In this document: positions 7,754 through 15,701 of the stretch, in pieces
How the letters are laid out: the number at the start of each line of letters is the position of its first letter
Numbering within the stretch: the stretch's first letter is position 1
From: JBBQKQ01 sp043719155
Lineage (GTDB): Bacteria > Patescibacteriota > Minisyncoccia > Phycocordibacterales > UBA5272
NCBI GenBank assembly: GCA_043719155.1
Contig: JAYSUJ010000015.1
Location: forward strand, 1 to 36,034
Direction of reading: 5' to 3'
Length of the DNA stretch: 36,034 bases
Position numbers and translations under genes: made by a program
Notes under the pieces: generated by a model
Databases searched by the model: none
Told to the model about the DNA's origin: nothing
Seen by the model: the letters and a program-made list of their open reading frames with translations, nothing else

Positions 7754-8092
7754 TTACTTGGAAGAAGCTAAAGCCTTCTTAAAGGCATTTGACTCAGCTT
7801 CTTCGGCAGTTTTTCCAAAACCAAATCCTGTTCGCCGATCGGTTATACGCACCCAAACTTTGTATTGAGGCTTACCATCAAATGCATTTTGTCGCCAAAC
7901 CCTCTTGTCTACCACTTTTGGTGGCTGAGGTTTGGGTGGGAGTTTTAGCTTTTTTTTCTTTGCCGAAGTGACGACCCCAGCACTGTTTGAAACTGGAGCA
8001 GGTGGCTTTACCGGCTTCGGCAAAACATTTGGAGGCACTTGGGCTACCAATTGCCTGCCATATATTTGCTTGTTGAGCAAGAGATTTACCAT
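7754..8092 (-). CDS. Small Pro/Lys-rich protein with a possible dsRNA-binding-like C-terminus
   Basis: 112 residues from ATG 8092, chosen because AAGGAAAG lies just upstream with about 6-base spacing; longer frames would overlap the divergent DCC gene and its promoter. Residues about 20-65 are rich in Pro, Lys and Val (KKKKLKLPPKPQPPK). The C-terminal 45 residues (YKVWVRITD, then GFGFGKTAEEAESNAFKKAL) look like the last strand and helix of a double-stranded RNA-binding domain, whose usual ending is GxGxSKKxAxxxAAxxAL. This match is by eye and only covers half a domain; a short basic DNA/RNA-binding protein of another family is also possible. It is GC-richer than its surroundings, monocistronic, with a strong terminator and a 5' inverted repeat. 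Confidence 0.65.
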   Translation of the reverse strand: MVNLLLNKQIYGRQLVAQVPPNVLPKPVKPPAPVSNSAGVVTSAKKKKLKLPPKPQPPKVVDKRVWRQNAFDGKPQYKVWVRITDRRTGFGFGKTAEEAESNAFKKALASSK

Positions 8093-8114
8093 GAACTTTC
8101 CTTTTCGAGTAGTT

Positions 8115-8129
8115 TTGCCACTTTGGCAA
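8115..8129. promoter_or_regulatory. Inverted repeat between divergent genes
   Basis: TTGCCA-CTT-TGGCAA is a perfect 6+6 inverted repeat between the divergent small basic protein and DCC genes. It could be an operator or a small hairpin in the leader of the minus-strand gene; the sequence does not decide between these. Confidence 0.4.
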
Positions 8130-8148
8130 GGTAAATATACCATTTTTC

Positions 8149-8157
8149 TGATATAAT
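8149..8157 (+). promoter_or_regulatory. Extended -10 promoter of the DCC gene
   Basis: TGA-TATAAT (TATAAT at 8152-8157) lies 16 bases before the ATG at 8174. AGAAAG within the leader may act as a weak ribosome-binding site. Confidence 0.6.
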
Positions 8158-8173
8158 TTAAAGTACAGAAAGT

Positions 8174-8497
8174 ATGAAAATATATTATGATGCCGATTGC
8201 GGGATTTGCAACAAATGCAAAAACTTTGTTACTGCACACTACCGGGAAGTGTGGGGTGAAAAGCTAGAATTTTTAGACATGAATAGCTCTATTTTTAGCT
8301 CTGAAATAGAGAAAACCATTGTCGTTTTAGAAAATAATGTAACTTACAGATACGGAAAAGCTTTGCGATGTATTTTCAAAAAAATGTCTTTCCCTTTTTT
8401 CATGTTTGCCTATTTACCTATTTTTATTTTGACTTTTTTTTATTTAGTTTTACGAGAAGCTCGAAGTTTTTTTTCGAAAAAAATTTGTAAAATTTAG
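8174..8497 (+). CDS. DCC (DUF393) family thiol protein with membrane segment
   Basis: 107 residues. The N-terminus MKIYYDADCGICNKCKNFV carries the family's thioredoxin-like CxxC (C9, C12) with an extra C15. A strand-helix block follows (EFLDMNSSIF, ITIVVLENN-like edge strand TIVVLENNVTYRYGKAL). Residues about 72-95 are strongly hydrophobic (FFMFAYLPIFILTFFYLVL), then a basic end. The family is linked to thiol-disulfide exchange; here a membrane-attached redox protein facing the cytoplasm is inferred from the lack of a signal peptide. It lies 35 bases upstream of rel on the same strand, but rel has its own -10 box. Confidence 0.82.
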   Translation: MKIYYDADCGICNKCKNFVTAHYREVWGEKLEFLDMNSSIFSSEIEKTIVVLENNVTYRYGKALRCIFKKMSFPFFMFAYLPIFILTFFYLVLREARSFFSKKICKI

Positions 8498-8517
8498 TTT
8501 TTACAAAGCCAGAATTG

Positions 8518-8526
8518 TGTTATTAT
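8518..8526 (+). promoter_or_regulatory. Extended -10 box of rel, leaderless position
   Basis: TGT-TATTAT, with TATTAT at 8521-8526, ends exactly 6 bases before ATG 8533. Transcription would start at or next to the A of the ATG. This decides the start codon against the upstream TTG at 8515, which lies within the promoter. Confidence 0.65.
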
Positions 8527-8532
8527 ATTCTT

Positions 8533-10008
8533 ATGAAAGAGAGTAACGTCAATTTGGATAATGTTTTGTCTATAAGTGTAATTTTGAGTGAGCGTCCAGG
8601 CTGGACGCCCGACGAAATGCTTATCATTGAAAAAGCTATAAATTTTGCTACCAAAAAACATATTGGACAGACTAGAAATGAAGGAGGACCTTATGTGAAC
8701 CATGTTATTTTAACTGGCAAAAACTTAGCTCATCTAGGAATGGACACTACTACAATTGTGGCTGGGATATTGCATGACACAATCGAGGATACTGAAACTA
8801 CAGAAGACGAGTTAACTTTAGGGTTTGGCAAAGAAGTGGCCTTTTTGGTTATGGGTGTTTCCAAACTTTCAAAATTAAAATACACAGGAGTTGAAAGACA
8901 TGTGGAAAGCTTGCGTAAATTTTTTGTAGCCATGGCGGAGGATATCCGTGTTGTGATTATAAAACTCGCCGACCGACTACATAATATCAACACTTTAGAG
9001 TTTGTAAAAAAGGAAAAGCAACAGCGAATTGCCTTAGAGACTTTAGAGATACATGCTCGATTGGCGGATAGGCTTGGTATGGGTGCCCTAAAGGCCGAGT
9101 TAGAGGACAAGGCATTTCCCTTTGCCTTACCTACTGAATACAAAAAAATAAAAGAAATTTCTGAAGTAGCAACCAATGACTCGCTCAACAAAATCCAAGA
9201 TGTTTCAAACTCTATAAAAGACTCGCTCGAGTTGGAAAGTGTAAAAGTTTTACGTATAGATTCCCGAGTTAAACACCTTTACTCGCTTTACTTGAAGCTT
9301 AAAAAGTACGATTTAGATATTTCAAAAATTTATGACGTTATTGCTTTGAGGATAATAGTGCCAGACATTTCAAGTTGTTACAAAGCCCTCGGAGTTATCC
9401 ACGCCGAGTACAAACCCATGCCCGGCAGAATAAAAGACTATATTGCAGTTCCAAAGCTAAATGGTTATAAGTCTTTACACACCACCATTTTGACTCGTGA
9501 CGGCAACAGCGCAGAGATACAAATACGCACCCAAGAAATGCATGACGAAGCTGAGTTTGGTATTGCAAGTCATTTGCATTATAAAGAAATCGGTAAAAAT
9601 AAAAGTCAGGACGAGATTAAGAAAAAGACTAGTTGGACCAAAGACTTATTGGAGCTGCAAAAAAACATTGAGGACAAAGATGAATTTATGCACACGCTTA
9701 AAACAGACTTTTTTCAAACCCGAGTTTTCGTTTTCACCCCAAAGGGGGATGTAGTGGACCTGCCGGAAGGCGCAACACCTATAGACTTTGCATACACTAT
9801 TCACTCTAAAATCGGCGACAAACTTTCACATGCCAAAATAAACGGGAAAATGTCTTCTCTAGAAACTATTTTAAAAAGAGGAGATGTGGTAGAAATTGTA
9901 ACCAGTAAAAATGGAAAGCCGACTGAAAAATGGTTAGAAGTTGTGAAAACTTCTATGGCCAAAAGGCATATACAAAGATATTTAGAGAATACGGCTAGCA
10001 AAAAATAA
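8533..10008 (+). CDS. rel: (p)ppGpp synthetase/hydrolase (RelA/SpoT family)
   Basis: 491 residues. HD hydrolase domain about 30-180: H43, H57, H81-D82 (GILHDTIEDTE) and ADRLHN are present. Synthetase domain about 240-350: RIDSRVKHLYSLYLK, YDVIALRIIV, GRIKDYIAVPKLNGYKSLHTT and AEIQIRTQEMHDEAEFG are complete. TGS domain about 385-450 (VFVFTPKGDVVDLPEGATPIDFAYTIHS). The protein stops soon after TGS, without the zinc-finger and ACT domains of long Rel proteins, so amino-acid or ribosome sensing by the C-terminus is presumably reduced. It should make and destroy the starvation alarmone in the cytoplasm. The start is set by a leaderless-type -10 box. Confidence 0.95.
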   Translation: MKESNVNLDNVLSISVILSERPGWTPDEMLIIEKAINFATKKHIGQTRNEGGPYVNHVILTGKNLAHLGMDTTTIVAGILHDTIEDTETTEDELTLGFGKEVAFLVMGVSKLSKLKYTGVERHVESLRKFFVAMAEDIRVVIIKLADRLHNINTLEFVKKEKQQRIALETLEIHARLADRLGMGALKAELEDKAFPFALPTEYKKIKEISEVATNDSLNKIQDVSNSIKDSLELESVKVLRIDSRVKHLYSLYLKLKKYDLDISKIYDVIALRIIVPDISSCYKALGVIHAEYKPMPGRIKDYIAVPKLNGYKSLHTTILTRDGNSAEIQIRTQEMHDEAEFGIASHLHYKEIGKNKSQDEIKKKTSWTKDLLELQKNIEDKDEFMHTLKTDFFQTRVFVFTPKGDVVDLPEGATPIDFAYTIHSKIGDKLSHAKINGKMSSLETILKRGDVVEIVTSKNGKPTEKWLEVVKTSMAKRHIQRYLENTASKK

Positions 10009-10031
10009 CTTAAAAAAAAATTAAAATAATG

Positions 10032-10037
10032 TATACT
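10032..10037 (+). promoter_or_regulatory. -10 box of the peptidoglycan-binding protein gene
   Basis: TATACT lies 8 bases before the ATG at 10046; a near-leaderless transcript is expected. Confidence 0.55.
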
Positions 10038-10045
10038 GGTTTTCA

Positions 10046-11407
10046 ATGCAGAAAACTTTTTTTCCAATAAAAATTCTTTTTTTAATCTATTTATTTTTTA
10101 TCAACACTTCCCTCTCGCAGGCACTTAGCAAACTTCCGCCAAATTCTTACTTGAGAATTGGTGACAACCAAAAAGAAGTGAAAATTTTACAGGGAATTTT
10201 AAACTCTGACCCAGACACACTGATAGTTGACAAGGGTGTAGGTAGTCCTGGAAAAGAGGGGTGGTTTTTTGGTAATTTAACTTTACAAGCATTAGAAAAT
10301 TTTCAAAGTAAAAATAAATTGGAAGTTACAGGCAAAGTTGACCTTGCAACTTTTAAGTCTTTAAACACTTACGTTGACAACTTTAATAAACCAAAGACTA
10401 CAATTGAAATTAAAAAAAATGTACCTCTTACGCAAATTAAACCAGAGATTAAAGAAACTTCAAACACAGATAATTCTAATGACAAAAAAACTCTATTAAA
10501 TAGTATTTTTGACAAATACGTAGGACTTTTCTCTAACAAAAGCCCAGTCACTACGAATACAATCTTGCAAAACCAGGATTCGTACTCGAACAATTACTCT
10601 TCAAAAACGCCATATTTAAACCCACAGACAGGTGTGTATTCTAGTAACCCCAACAATACACAGCCGCCACAGCCTTCTCAGTCTGATTACGCTCAACAAA
10701 GTCCTGTTTATCAAAACTCAAATCCATATTTACAAACCCCATTTTCAGATTCATTTGCAAATGGTATGCAAGCTGGACCAGTGGCACCTCCAGGCTTTCA
10801 AAGTTCACAAACTTTTTCAGGAGGAAGTGTAGGATCAGGAAATTTTGATGGGGCCAAAGGCACACAAACCCCAAGACCTGGGGTGCAATACGAATCTGAC
10901 GGCTGGGTAACAGGTAATAAAGCCACAAATTTTGGTTGCAACGACACATATGCATGTTCACACTTTGCAGGCAGTAGTCAAGGTAGTTGCAATAACACAT
11001 CCATGGGACACCTTTCTAAGGGTGAAAGTTTACCAATAAATACAGATTGTAATTTGTTTTTAGTTGGCATCCCTCAGGAAATACAGCGTTATTTTTTTGG
11101 TAATTTACCACTTGCCCCACTTTATAAAATTGCAGCTGGTACACCTATTGAAGTTGTAAATTTATCAAATAACAGATGTACTGTGGTACCACTCTGGGAG
11201 ACAGGACCTGGAAGAGGTGAGGGGGCAAACAAAAACCAAGTTGGCGGAGCTATAGACTTAACAAAATCAGTAAAACTTTTACTCGGCGGCTGGGGGAATA
11301 ATTTTCCCGTAAGATACAGACCTGTGCCGAAAGACCAAAAAGGTTGCCAGAACTATGACTTTATAGACCCAAACAATAAAGGTTTAAATATACCCACTAG
11401 GAAATAG
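10046..11407 (+). CDS. Secreted peptidoglycan-binding protein with RlpA-like barrel
   Basis: 453 residues. Signal peptide about 1-26 (KILFLIYLFFINTSLSQA). A PG_binding_1 domain follows (about 35-110: LRIGDNQKEVKILQGIL, NLTLQALENFQSKNKLEVTGKVDLAT). A Pro/Gln/Asn/Ser-rich disordered linker covers about 120-290. The C-terminal domain (about 290-440) has six or more Cys, and TPIEVVNLSNNRCTVVPLWETGPG ... GGAIDLTKSV resembles the double-psi beta-barrel of RlpA-like proteins (pattern V.N..N.....V...GP ... IDLS). I infer a cell-wall-binding exported protein that may act on or bind glycan strands; catalytic function is uncertain. It converges on greA with only 8 bases between. Confidence 0.78.
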   Translation: MQKTFFPIKILFLIYLFFINTSLSQALSKLPPNSYLRIGDNQKEVKILQGILNSDPDTLIVDKGVGSPGKEGWFFGNLTLQALENFQSKNKLEVTGKVDLATFKSLNTYVDNFNKPKTTIEIKKNVPLTQIKPEIKETSNTDNSNDKKTLLNSIFDKYVGLFSNKSPVTTNTILQNQDSYSNNYSSKTPYLNPQTGVYSSNPNNTQPPQPSQSDYAQQSPVYQNSNPYLQTPFSDSFANGMQAGPVAPPGFQSSQTFSGGSVGSGNFDGAKGTQTPRPGVQYESDGWVTGNKATNFGCNDTYACSHFAGSSQGSCNNTSMGHLSKGESLPINTDCNLFLVGIPQEIQRYFFGNLPLAPLYKIAAGTPIEVVNLSNNRCTVVPLWETGPGRGEGANKNQVGGAIDLTKSVKLLLGGWGNNFPVRYRPVPKDQKGCQNYDFIDPNNKGLNIPTRK

Positions 11408-11415
11408 CAGGAAAA

Positions 11416-11880
11416 TTAATTCACTGAAATTATTTTATAAGAAATTTCTCCTTTTGGGGTTTTTACATTTATTTCTACATTTTCTCTTTGACCCATCAAA
11501 GACTCTCCAAGTGGAGATTTATAAGAAATCTTGCCAGTCATCATGTCCGACTCTTCCCCTCCTACAATCTCTATTTTTTTGGAAGTCCTTTCACCTTTCT
11601 TTTTTATTTCTACCATTGACCCAACTTGGACTACACCATTACTTTTGACAGAAGAAATAACCTTTGCAGTTTTCAAAATGTACTCAACTTCTTTTATCCT
11701 ATCCTCTGCGAAACCTTGCTCTTCTCTGGCAGAGTGATACTCTGCATTTTCGGACAAATCCCCCAAGGCTCGAGCACGCTGCAGATTTTCAGCTAACTCT
11801 TTTCGCTTTGTTGTCTTGAGAATTTCTAGCTCATTTTTCAGGGCTTCAAATTTTTCTGTACTTATATATTCACTCGACAT
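11416..11880 (-). CDS. greA: Transcription elongation factor GreA
   Basis: 154 residues, standard length. The N-terminal coiled coil (about 8-75) carries the family motif GDLSENAEYHSAREEQ at the tip, whose acidic residues stimulate the backtracked-RNA cleavage activity of RNA polymerase. The C-terminal FKBP-like domain (about 80-154) includes SYKSPLGESLMGQRENVEI. It rescues stalled RNA polymerase. A TGC-TATAAT extended -10 box lies 18 bases upstream, and AAGG in the leader may serve as ribosome-binding site. It lies downstream of mrdA's end on the same strand but has its own promoter. Confidence 0.97.
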   Translation of the reverse strand: MSSEYISTEKFEALKNELEILKTTKRKELAENLQRARALGDLSENAEYHSAREEQGFAEDRIKEVEYILKTAKVISSVKSNGVVQVGSMVEIKKKGERTSKKIEIVGGEESDMMTGKISYKSPLGESLMGQRENVEINVKTPKGEISYKIISVN

Positions 11881-11898
11881 ATTTTTTTATTACCTTAA

Positions 11899-11907
11899 AT
11901 TATAGCA
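11899..11907 (-). promoter_or_regulatory. Extended -10 promoter of greA
   Basis: Minus-strand TGC-TATAAT, with TATAAT at 11899-11904, 18 bases before the ATG. Confidence 0.65.
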
Positions 11908-11931
11908 CATTTAAGTCTAAAAATCCAGCAA

Positions 11932-13653
11932 TTATCTTGCCTCCAGACTTACACCTTCAAAAAGTTCGGGCTTTGTTTCGTACATGTACTCTATCACCTG
12001 ACGAGCTAAAACATTTGGAGTAGGCGACACGTCTCTGATTCCCATGGAACAAAGAAAAACAAAGGCATATTTTGGTTTTTTTGAAGGAAAGTAGCCCACT
12101 ATCCAAGACTGGATTTTATCCTTCTTTACCCCAACTTCAGCTGTTCCAGATTTGCCAGAAATTTCAAAATAATCAGAGTTTAAATGTTTTGCTGTCCCAT
12201 CTGTGACCACCATTCTCATACCGTCTTGCACAACTTTATACCACTGGGCATCTGCATTTTCCTTCACTTTTTTTACTATAGGTACACTATCATCAACTCG
12301 CAGTTTTGGTGTCACTAAAATACCGTTTGTTGCGATGGCTGTGGTTAATCTTAAGATACCTATCGGTGTAACCAAAAAACCAAACTGACCGATAGAGCTG
12401 TTGTATGTATCCCCGAGTCTCCACCCCTCTTTAAAAACTCGCTGTTTCCAATCTGGTGTTGGCACATTACCTGTTACTTCACCACCTAAATCTATTCCTG
12501 TCAAACTATCAACACCAAAGGCTTTCGACCAGTCATCTATTCTACCTATACCTAATCCCTTTTGTTTTTCATAACCTCCTCCAATTGCATAAAAAAACAC
12601 ATCAGATGAGTTGGCCAAAGCTGTCCTAACATTTACCCAACCATGAGCTTTCCAATCTCGAAAAATTGTTTTTATTGTCGGGTCACTCGTATTTGGAACC
12701 TCTATTCTTCCACTAGAAAATATAGAAGTGACAGGATCGATTAGTCCTAGTTGTAAAGCCGCCAGAGCAAAGACCGGCTTCATTGTAGAGCCTGGGGCAA
12801 AAGTTCCAGCAATTGCGCGATTTAAAAGGGGCTTATTTTTATCTGCGTTAATTGTTCTAATATACTCTGTCCTTTCTTTTGTCTCCTGCAGAGTGGTAGT
12901 GCCAATTTTTGGTATCATTTTTTTGGGGTCATATTCTGGGTAATTTGTCATAGTCAAAATTTGCCCCGTATCTATATCTAAAATAATTACAGATCCTGTT
13001 TCAAATCTTTTTTCAATTACAAAATCTTTTAATTTTTTGTAAGTGTATTCTTGAAGATCAGCATCAATGCTAAGTTTTATATCTTTTCCCTCAATGGGGT
13101 TTTCAACTACAAAATTTGCAGCAACACTGTTTGCTGTGTTTTTTTCATAAACTCTTTTACCTACCCTTCCAGACAAAAGTTGGTCATAGTAACTTTCCAA
13201 TCCTGACACGCCTTGAAAATTGTTTTGCCAATAAACGCCACTCGAATCTTTTTGTGGATAATTGACATAGCCCAACAAATGTCCGAAACCAACCCTTTCA
13301 GTGTAGACTCTTTCAAAACCATTCTCTTCAGCCTTTAATTTTACAGATTTTACCAAGACTTCTCCGTTTCTATCTGTGATACTTCCTCTGTTTGGTAAAA
13401 TTGGAACTGAACCAAATTGATTTCCATTAGACTTTGCCAAATACTTATCATACTCTAGATATTGCAATTTAAAACAATAAAGCGCAAACACCAAGAAGAA
13501 AACTGAAACCAGTGAAGTTATAAAATAAACTCCTCCCAAGGTTATTCTCTGTTCTATCTTGTTCTCCAATCTTTCTTTAGTAGAGTAGTTTTTAAAATTT
13601 AAGTCCTGGAGAACTTCTTCAAAGTCAAAATTTTTTTTTTTTTTAAAAAACAT
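11932..13653 (-). CDS. mrdA: Penicillin-binding protein 2 (elongasome transpeptidase)
   Basis: 573 residues. A cytoplasmic basic N-terminus (FFKKKKNFDF) is followed by one membrane helix (about 40-62), a dimerisation/pedestal region with NRGSITDRNGEVL, and a transpeptidase domain. The active serine is S289 in GSTMKP (SxxK), the second motif is SSD in NSSDVFFYAIGGG, and the third is KSGTAEV. The enzyme cross-links peptidoglycan during cell elongation. It is the last gene of the mreB-mreC-mreD run and starts 2 bases after mreD. RodA is not in the window. Confidence 0.95.
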   Translation of the reverse strand: MFFKKKKNFDFEEVLQDLNFKNYSTKERLENKIEQRITLGGVYFITSLVSVFFLVFALYCFKLQYLEYDKYLAKSNGNQFGSVPILPNRGSITDRNGEVLVKSVKLKAEENGFERVYTERVGFGHLLGYVNYPQKDSSGVYWQNNFQGVSGLESYYDQLLSGRVGKRVYEKNTANSVAANFVVENPIEGKDIKLSIDADLQEYTYKKLKDFVIEKRFETGSVIILDIDTGQILTMTNYPEYDPKKMIPKIGTTTLQETKERTEYIRTINADKNKPLLNRAIAGTFAPGSTMKPVFALAALQLGLIDPVTSIFSSGRIEVPNTSDPTIKTIFRDWKAHGWVNVRTALANSSDVFFYAIGGGYEKQKGLGIGRIDDWSKAFGVDSLTGIDLGGEVTGNVPTPDWKQRVFKEGWRLGDTYNSSIGQFGFLVTPIGILRLTTAIATNGILVTPKLRVDDSVPIVKKVKENADAQWYKVVQDGMRMVVTDGTAKHLNSDYFEISGKSGTAEVGVKKDKIQSWIVGYFPSKKPKYAFVFLCSMGIRDVSPTPNVLARQVIEYMYETKPELFEGVSLEAR

Positions 13654-13655
13654 AA

Positions 13656-13961
13656 TTAAATTTTGCTTACGAATAAATGAGTTCTTATATTTGAAGAAAT
13701 TATTTTTTTAAAAAAAACTAAAATAATATAAAAAAAGATTACTGAAATTGTCAAAATAGGAAGGTGGAACTGATAGTTTGAGAACAAAATGTCATAAAAG
13801 AATGTGGTCAGGAAAAGCAAAAAATACTTACCCCTAAATACAGAGTAAGCAAATAAAAAACTAATAAAATAGACCGAGTAGTTCGAGAAAACTGAAATAG
13901 ACACAGCCGTTAACGCAAGGTTTTCCAAATATTTTAAAAAGAATGTTTTATTGAGAAACAT
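13656..13961 (-). CDS. mreD: MreD-like membrane protein, short
   Basis: 101 residues with about four hydrophobic segments and little soluble sequence, typical of MreD but shorter than the usual 160 or so. Identity rests mainly on position between mreC and mrdA; sequence conservation in this family is weak. It overlaps the mreC end by 14 bases. FFYDILFSN near the middle resembles the polar centre (G...D) of MreD proteins. It would help link cytoskeletal MreB to the wall synthesis machinery in the inner membrane. Confidence 0.75.
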   Translation of the reverse strand: MFLNKTFFLKYLENLALTAVSISVFSNYSVYFISFLFAYSVFRGKYFLLFLTTFFYDILFSNYQFHLPILTISVIFFYIILVFFKKIISSNIRTHLFVSKI

Positions 13962-14652
13962 AAAATATTTCCACTTTAGATAAATCCTGCGGCGACCTTA
14001 CAAATACATTAGAGATTGAGTCTTCCCCTTTTTTTATTTCTACAACCTCACCTACAATAGCCTTTGGAAAGCCTTTTAGCACTACAGGTTCTCCCACATT
14101 AACAGAGTTTGTGCTTGGGGTTTTTGCAAAATAAAGCCCAGAACCAAGCGAACGCAGCTCAAGACTTTCTCCACTCTCTTGCGCTGTAGCTATAAAACTT
14201 TTGTTTTGTCCCAAGTAAGTTGCCCGCAAAGAATTTGGAAATATGTTATCAACCTGAGCAACAACTATATTATTGCTTGTGTATAGATTCATCCCCACAT
14301 ATACAGTTTTACTGTCTGGAAGACTAACATAAAAATCACCATAGAGGGTAGAAGGTCCTAATAAAAATTTGACAAAGGATGGTTTTATCACCGAGTTGTC
14401 TGCCAAAAATGTTTCGTGTAATTTTCTATTTTCAATCTCGAGCACGTTGTTTTTCAATCTTAAACTAGACAACTCGTCTTTTTCGGTTTGGGAGATTTCT
14501 TGACTAGTTCTATAAAAAGAAAAAAACTCGTTTTTAAAATAGATAAATTTTTCTGAAAATTTATTCTTAAATACAAATATTATAGAAAAAATAAAAATAC
14601 TCAGAATTATTTTCAAAGTAGTTTTTTTATTATTTTCTTTTTTATTGTACAT
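13948..14652 (-). CDS. mreC: Rod shape-determining protein MreC
   Basis: 234 residues. One N-terminal membrane helix (about 10-28), a coiled coil (about 45-80: EISQTEKDELSSLRLKNNVLE), then two small beta-barrels with GPSTLYGDFYVSLPD, VYVGMNLYTSNNIVVAQVDNI and GEPVVLKGFPKAIVGEVVEI. It forms the periplasmic (extracytoplasmic) scaffold that activates PBP2. It begins 21 bases after mreB and overlaps mreD. Confidence 0.92.
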   Translation of the reverse strand: MYNKKENNKKTTLKIILSIFIFSIIFVFKNKFSEKFIYFKNEFFSFYRTSQEISQTEKDELSSLRLKNNVLEIENRKLHETFLADNSVIKPSFVKFLLGPSTLYGDFYVSLPDSKTVYVGMNLYTSNNIVVAQVDNIFPNSLRATYLGQNKSFIATAQESGESLELRSLGSGLYFAKTPSTNSVNVGEPVVLKGFPKAIVGEVVEIKKGEDSISNVFVRSPQDLSKVEIFYVSQ

Positions 14653-14673
14653 TTAATTAAAAATTTAAAGTTA

Positions 14674-15696
14674 TTAATTATCTTTTAGAACTTCCTTGAA
14701 ATAATCCAAATTCTCTAAAATCTTACCACATCCTTTTGCCACCAAAGACATCGGATCTTCTGGCACCACAACGGGAATTTTTAGCTCATCACCAATCAGC
14801 TCTGCCAAACCTCGCAAGTATGCACCTCCTCCTGTCAAGTATACACCAGAGTGAACAATGTCCGACAAAACTTCTGGTGGAGTATTTTGTATTACCTCTC
14901 TTACACCCTCGATCAAAAGTGAAACAGAGTTGTAAATAGCTTTTGCAATATCAAAACTTGTCACAGTTATCTCTTTGGGCAAGCCAGTTGTCATATCCCG
15001 ACCTCGAACTTGAGTTGACAAATCTCCTTTTGGTTTAACAGTGCCAACCAATATTTTTATCTCTTCTGCAGTTCTTTCCCCTACAATAATTTTATAATGC
15101 TCTTTAAGATAAGTTATAATGTCGGAGTTAAATTTGTCTCCGGCAACTTTGAGACTTTTAGAATTTACAACCCCAAACAAAGCAATAACCGCAATGTCAG
15201 TAGTTCCACCGCCAATGTCAATCACCATTGAACCTACGGAGTCATTGATGGGTAGCGAGAGGCCGATAGCCGAGGCCATAGGCTCTTCTACAACATATAC
15301 TTTTCTAGCACCAGCTGAAATACAAGCATCTTTTACAGCCTTCAACTCTACAGCAGTTATCTCACTTGGAACACCAACGACTACTCGTGGTCCCAAAATC
15401 TTAGTTGACATTGAGTTGGCCTTCTTTATATGATACGCCAACATCTCTTCTGTGATTTCAAAATCAGAAATTACCCCATCTAAAACCGGTCGTATTGCCT
15501 TTATATGAGCTGGGGTTTTCCCAAGCATATCCTTTGCGACTTTACCTACAGCTACAACTGAGTTGGTTTTAGTATTTACGGCAACCACACTTGGCTCATT
15601 TACAACTATACCTTTACCTCCTAGATAAACTAGAGTGTTGGCTGTGCCCAAATCTATTCCTATATCATTTCCCAGTCTGTCTAATAAACTTTTCAT
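14674..15696 (-). CDS. mreB: Rod shape-determining protein MreB (bacterial actin)
   Basis: 340 residues, full length. The actin-fold phosphate loops are clear: DIGIDLGTANTLVYL (about 11-25), VVGVPSEITAVE, MVIDIGGGTTDIAVI and YLTGGGAYLRGL. It polymerises on the inside of the membrane and guides cell-wall insertion. The start lies 5 bases after the stop of the NYN/VOC/pyrophosphatase fusion gene, so mreB is probably transcribed from the proS-side promoter; no separate promoter is evident. Confidence 0.98.
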   Translation of the reverse strand: MKSLLDRLGNDIGIDLGTANTLVYLGGKGIVVNEPSVVAVNTKTNSVVAVGKVAKDMLGKTPAHIKAIRPVLDGVISDFEITEEMLAYHIKKANSMSTKILGPRVVVGVPSEITAVELKAVKDACISAGARKVYVVEEPMASAIGLSLPINDSVGSMVIDIGGGTTDIAVIALFGVVNSKSLKVAGDKFNSDIITYLKEHYKIIVGERTAEEIKILVGTVKPKGDLSTQVRGRDMTTGLPKEITVTSFDIAKAIYNSVSLLIEGVREVIQNTPPEVLSDIVHSGVYLTGGGAYLRGLAELIGDELKIPVVVPEDPMSLVAKGCGKILENLDYFKEVLKDN

Positions 15697-15701
15697 ATAT
15701 T

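Noticed and set aside
8093..8239. Longer N-terminus for the small basic protein (start at 8239 or 8143)
   Set aside because: It would overlap the divergent DCC gene and its extended -10 promoter; the ATG at 8092 has a good Shine-Dalgarno site.
8515..8532. TTG start of rel at 8515
   Set aside because: The six extra codons include the TATTAT promoter box itself; ATG 8533 fits the family and the promoter spacing.
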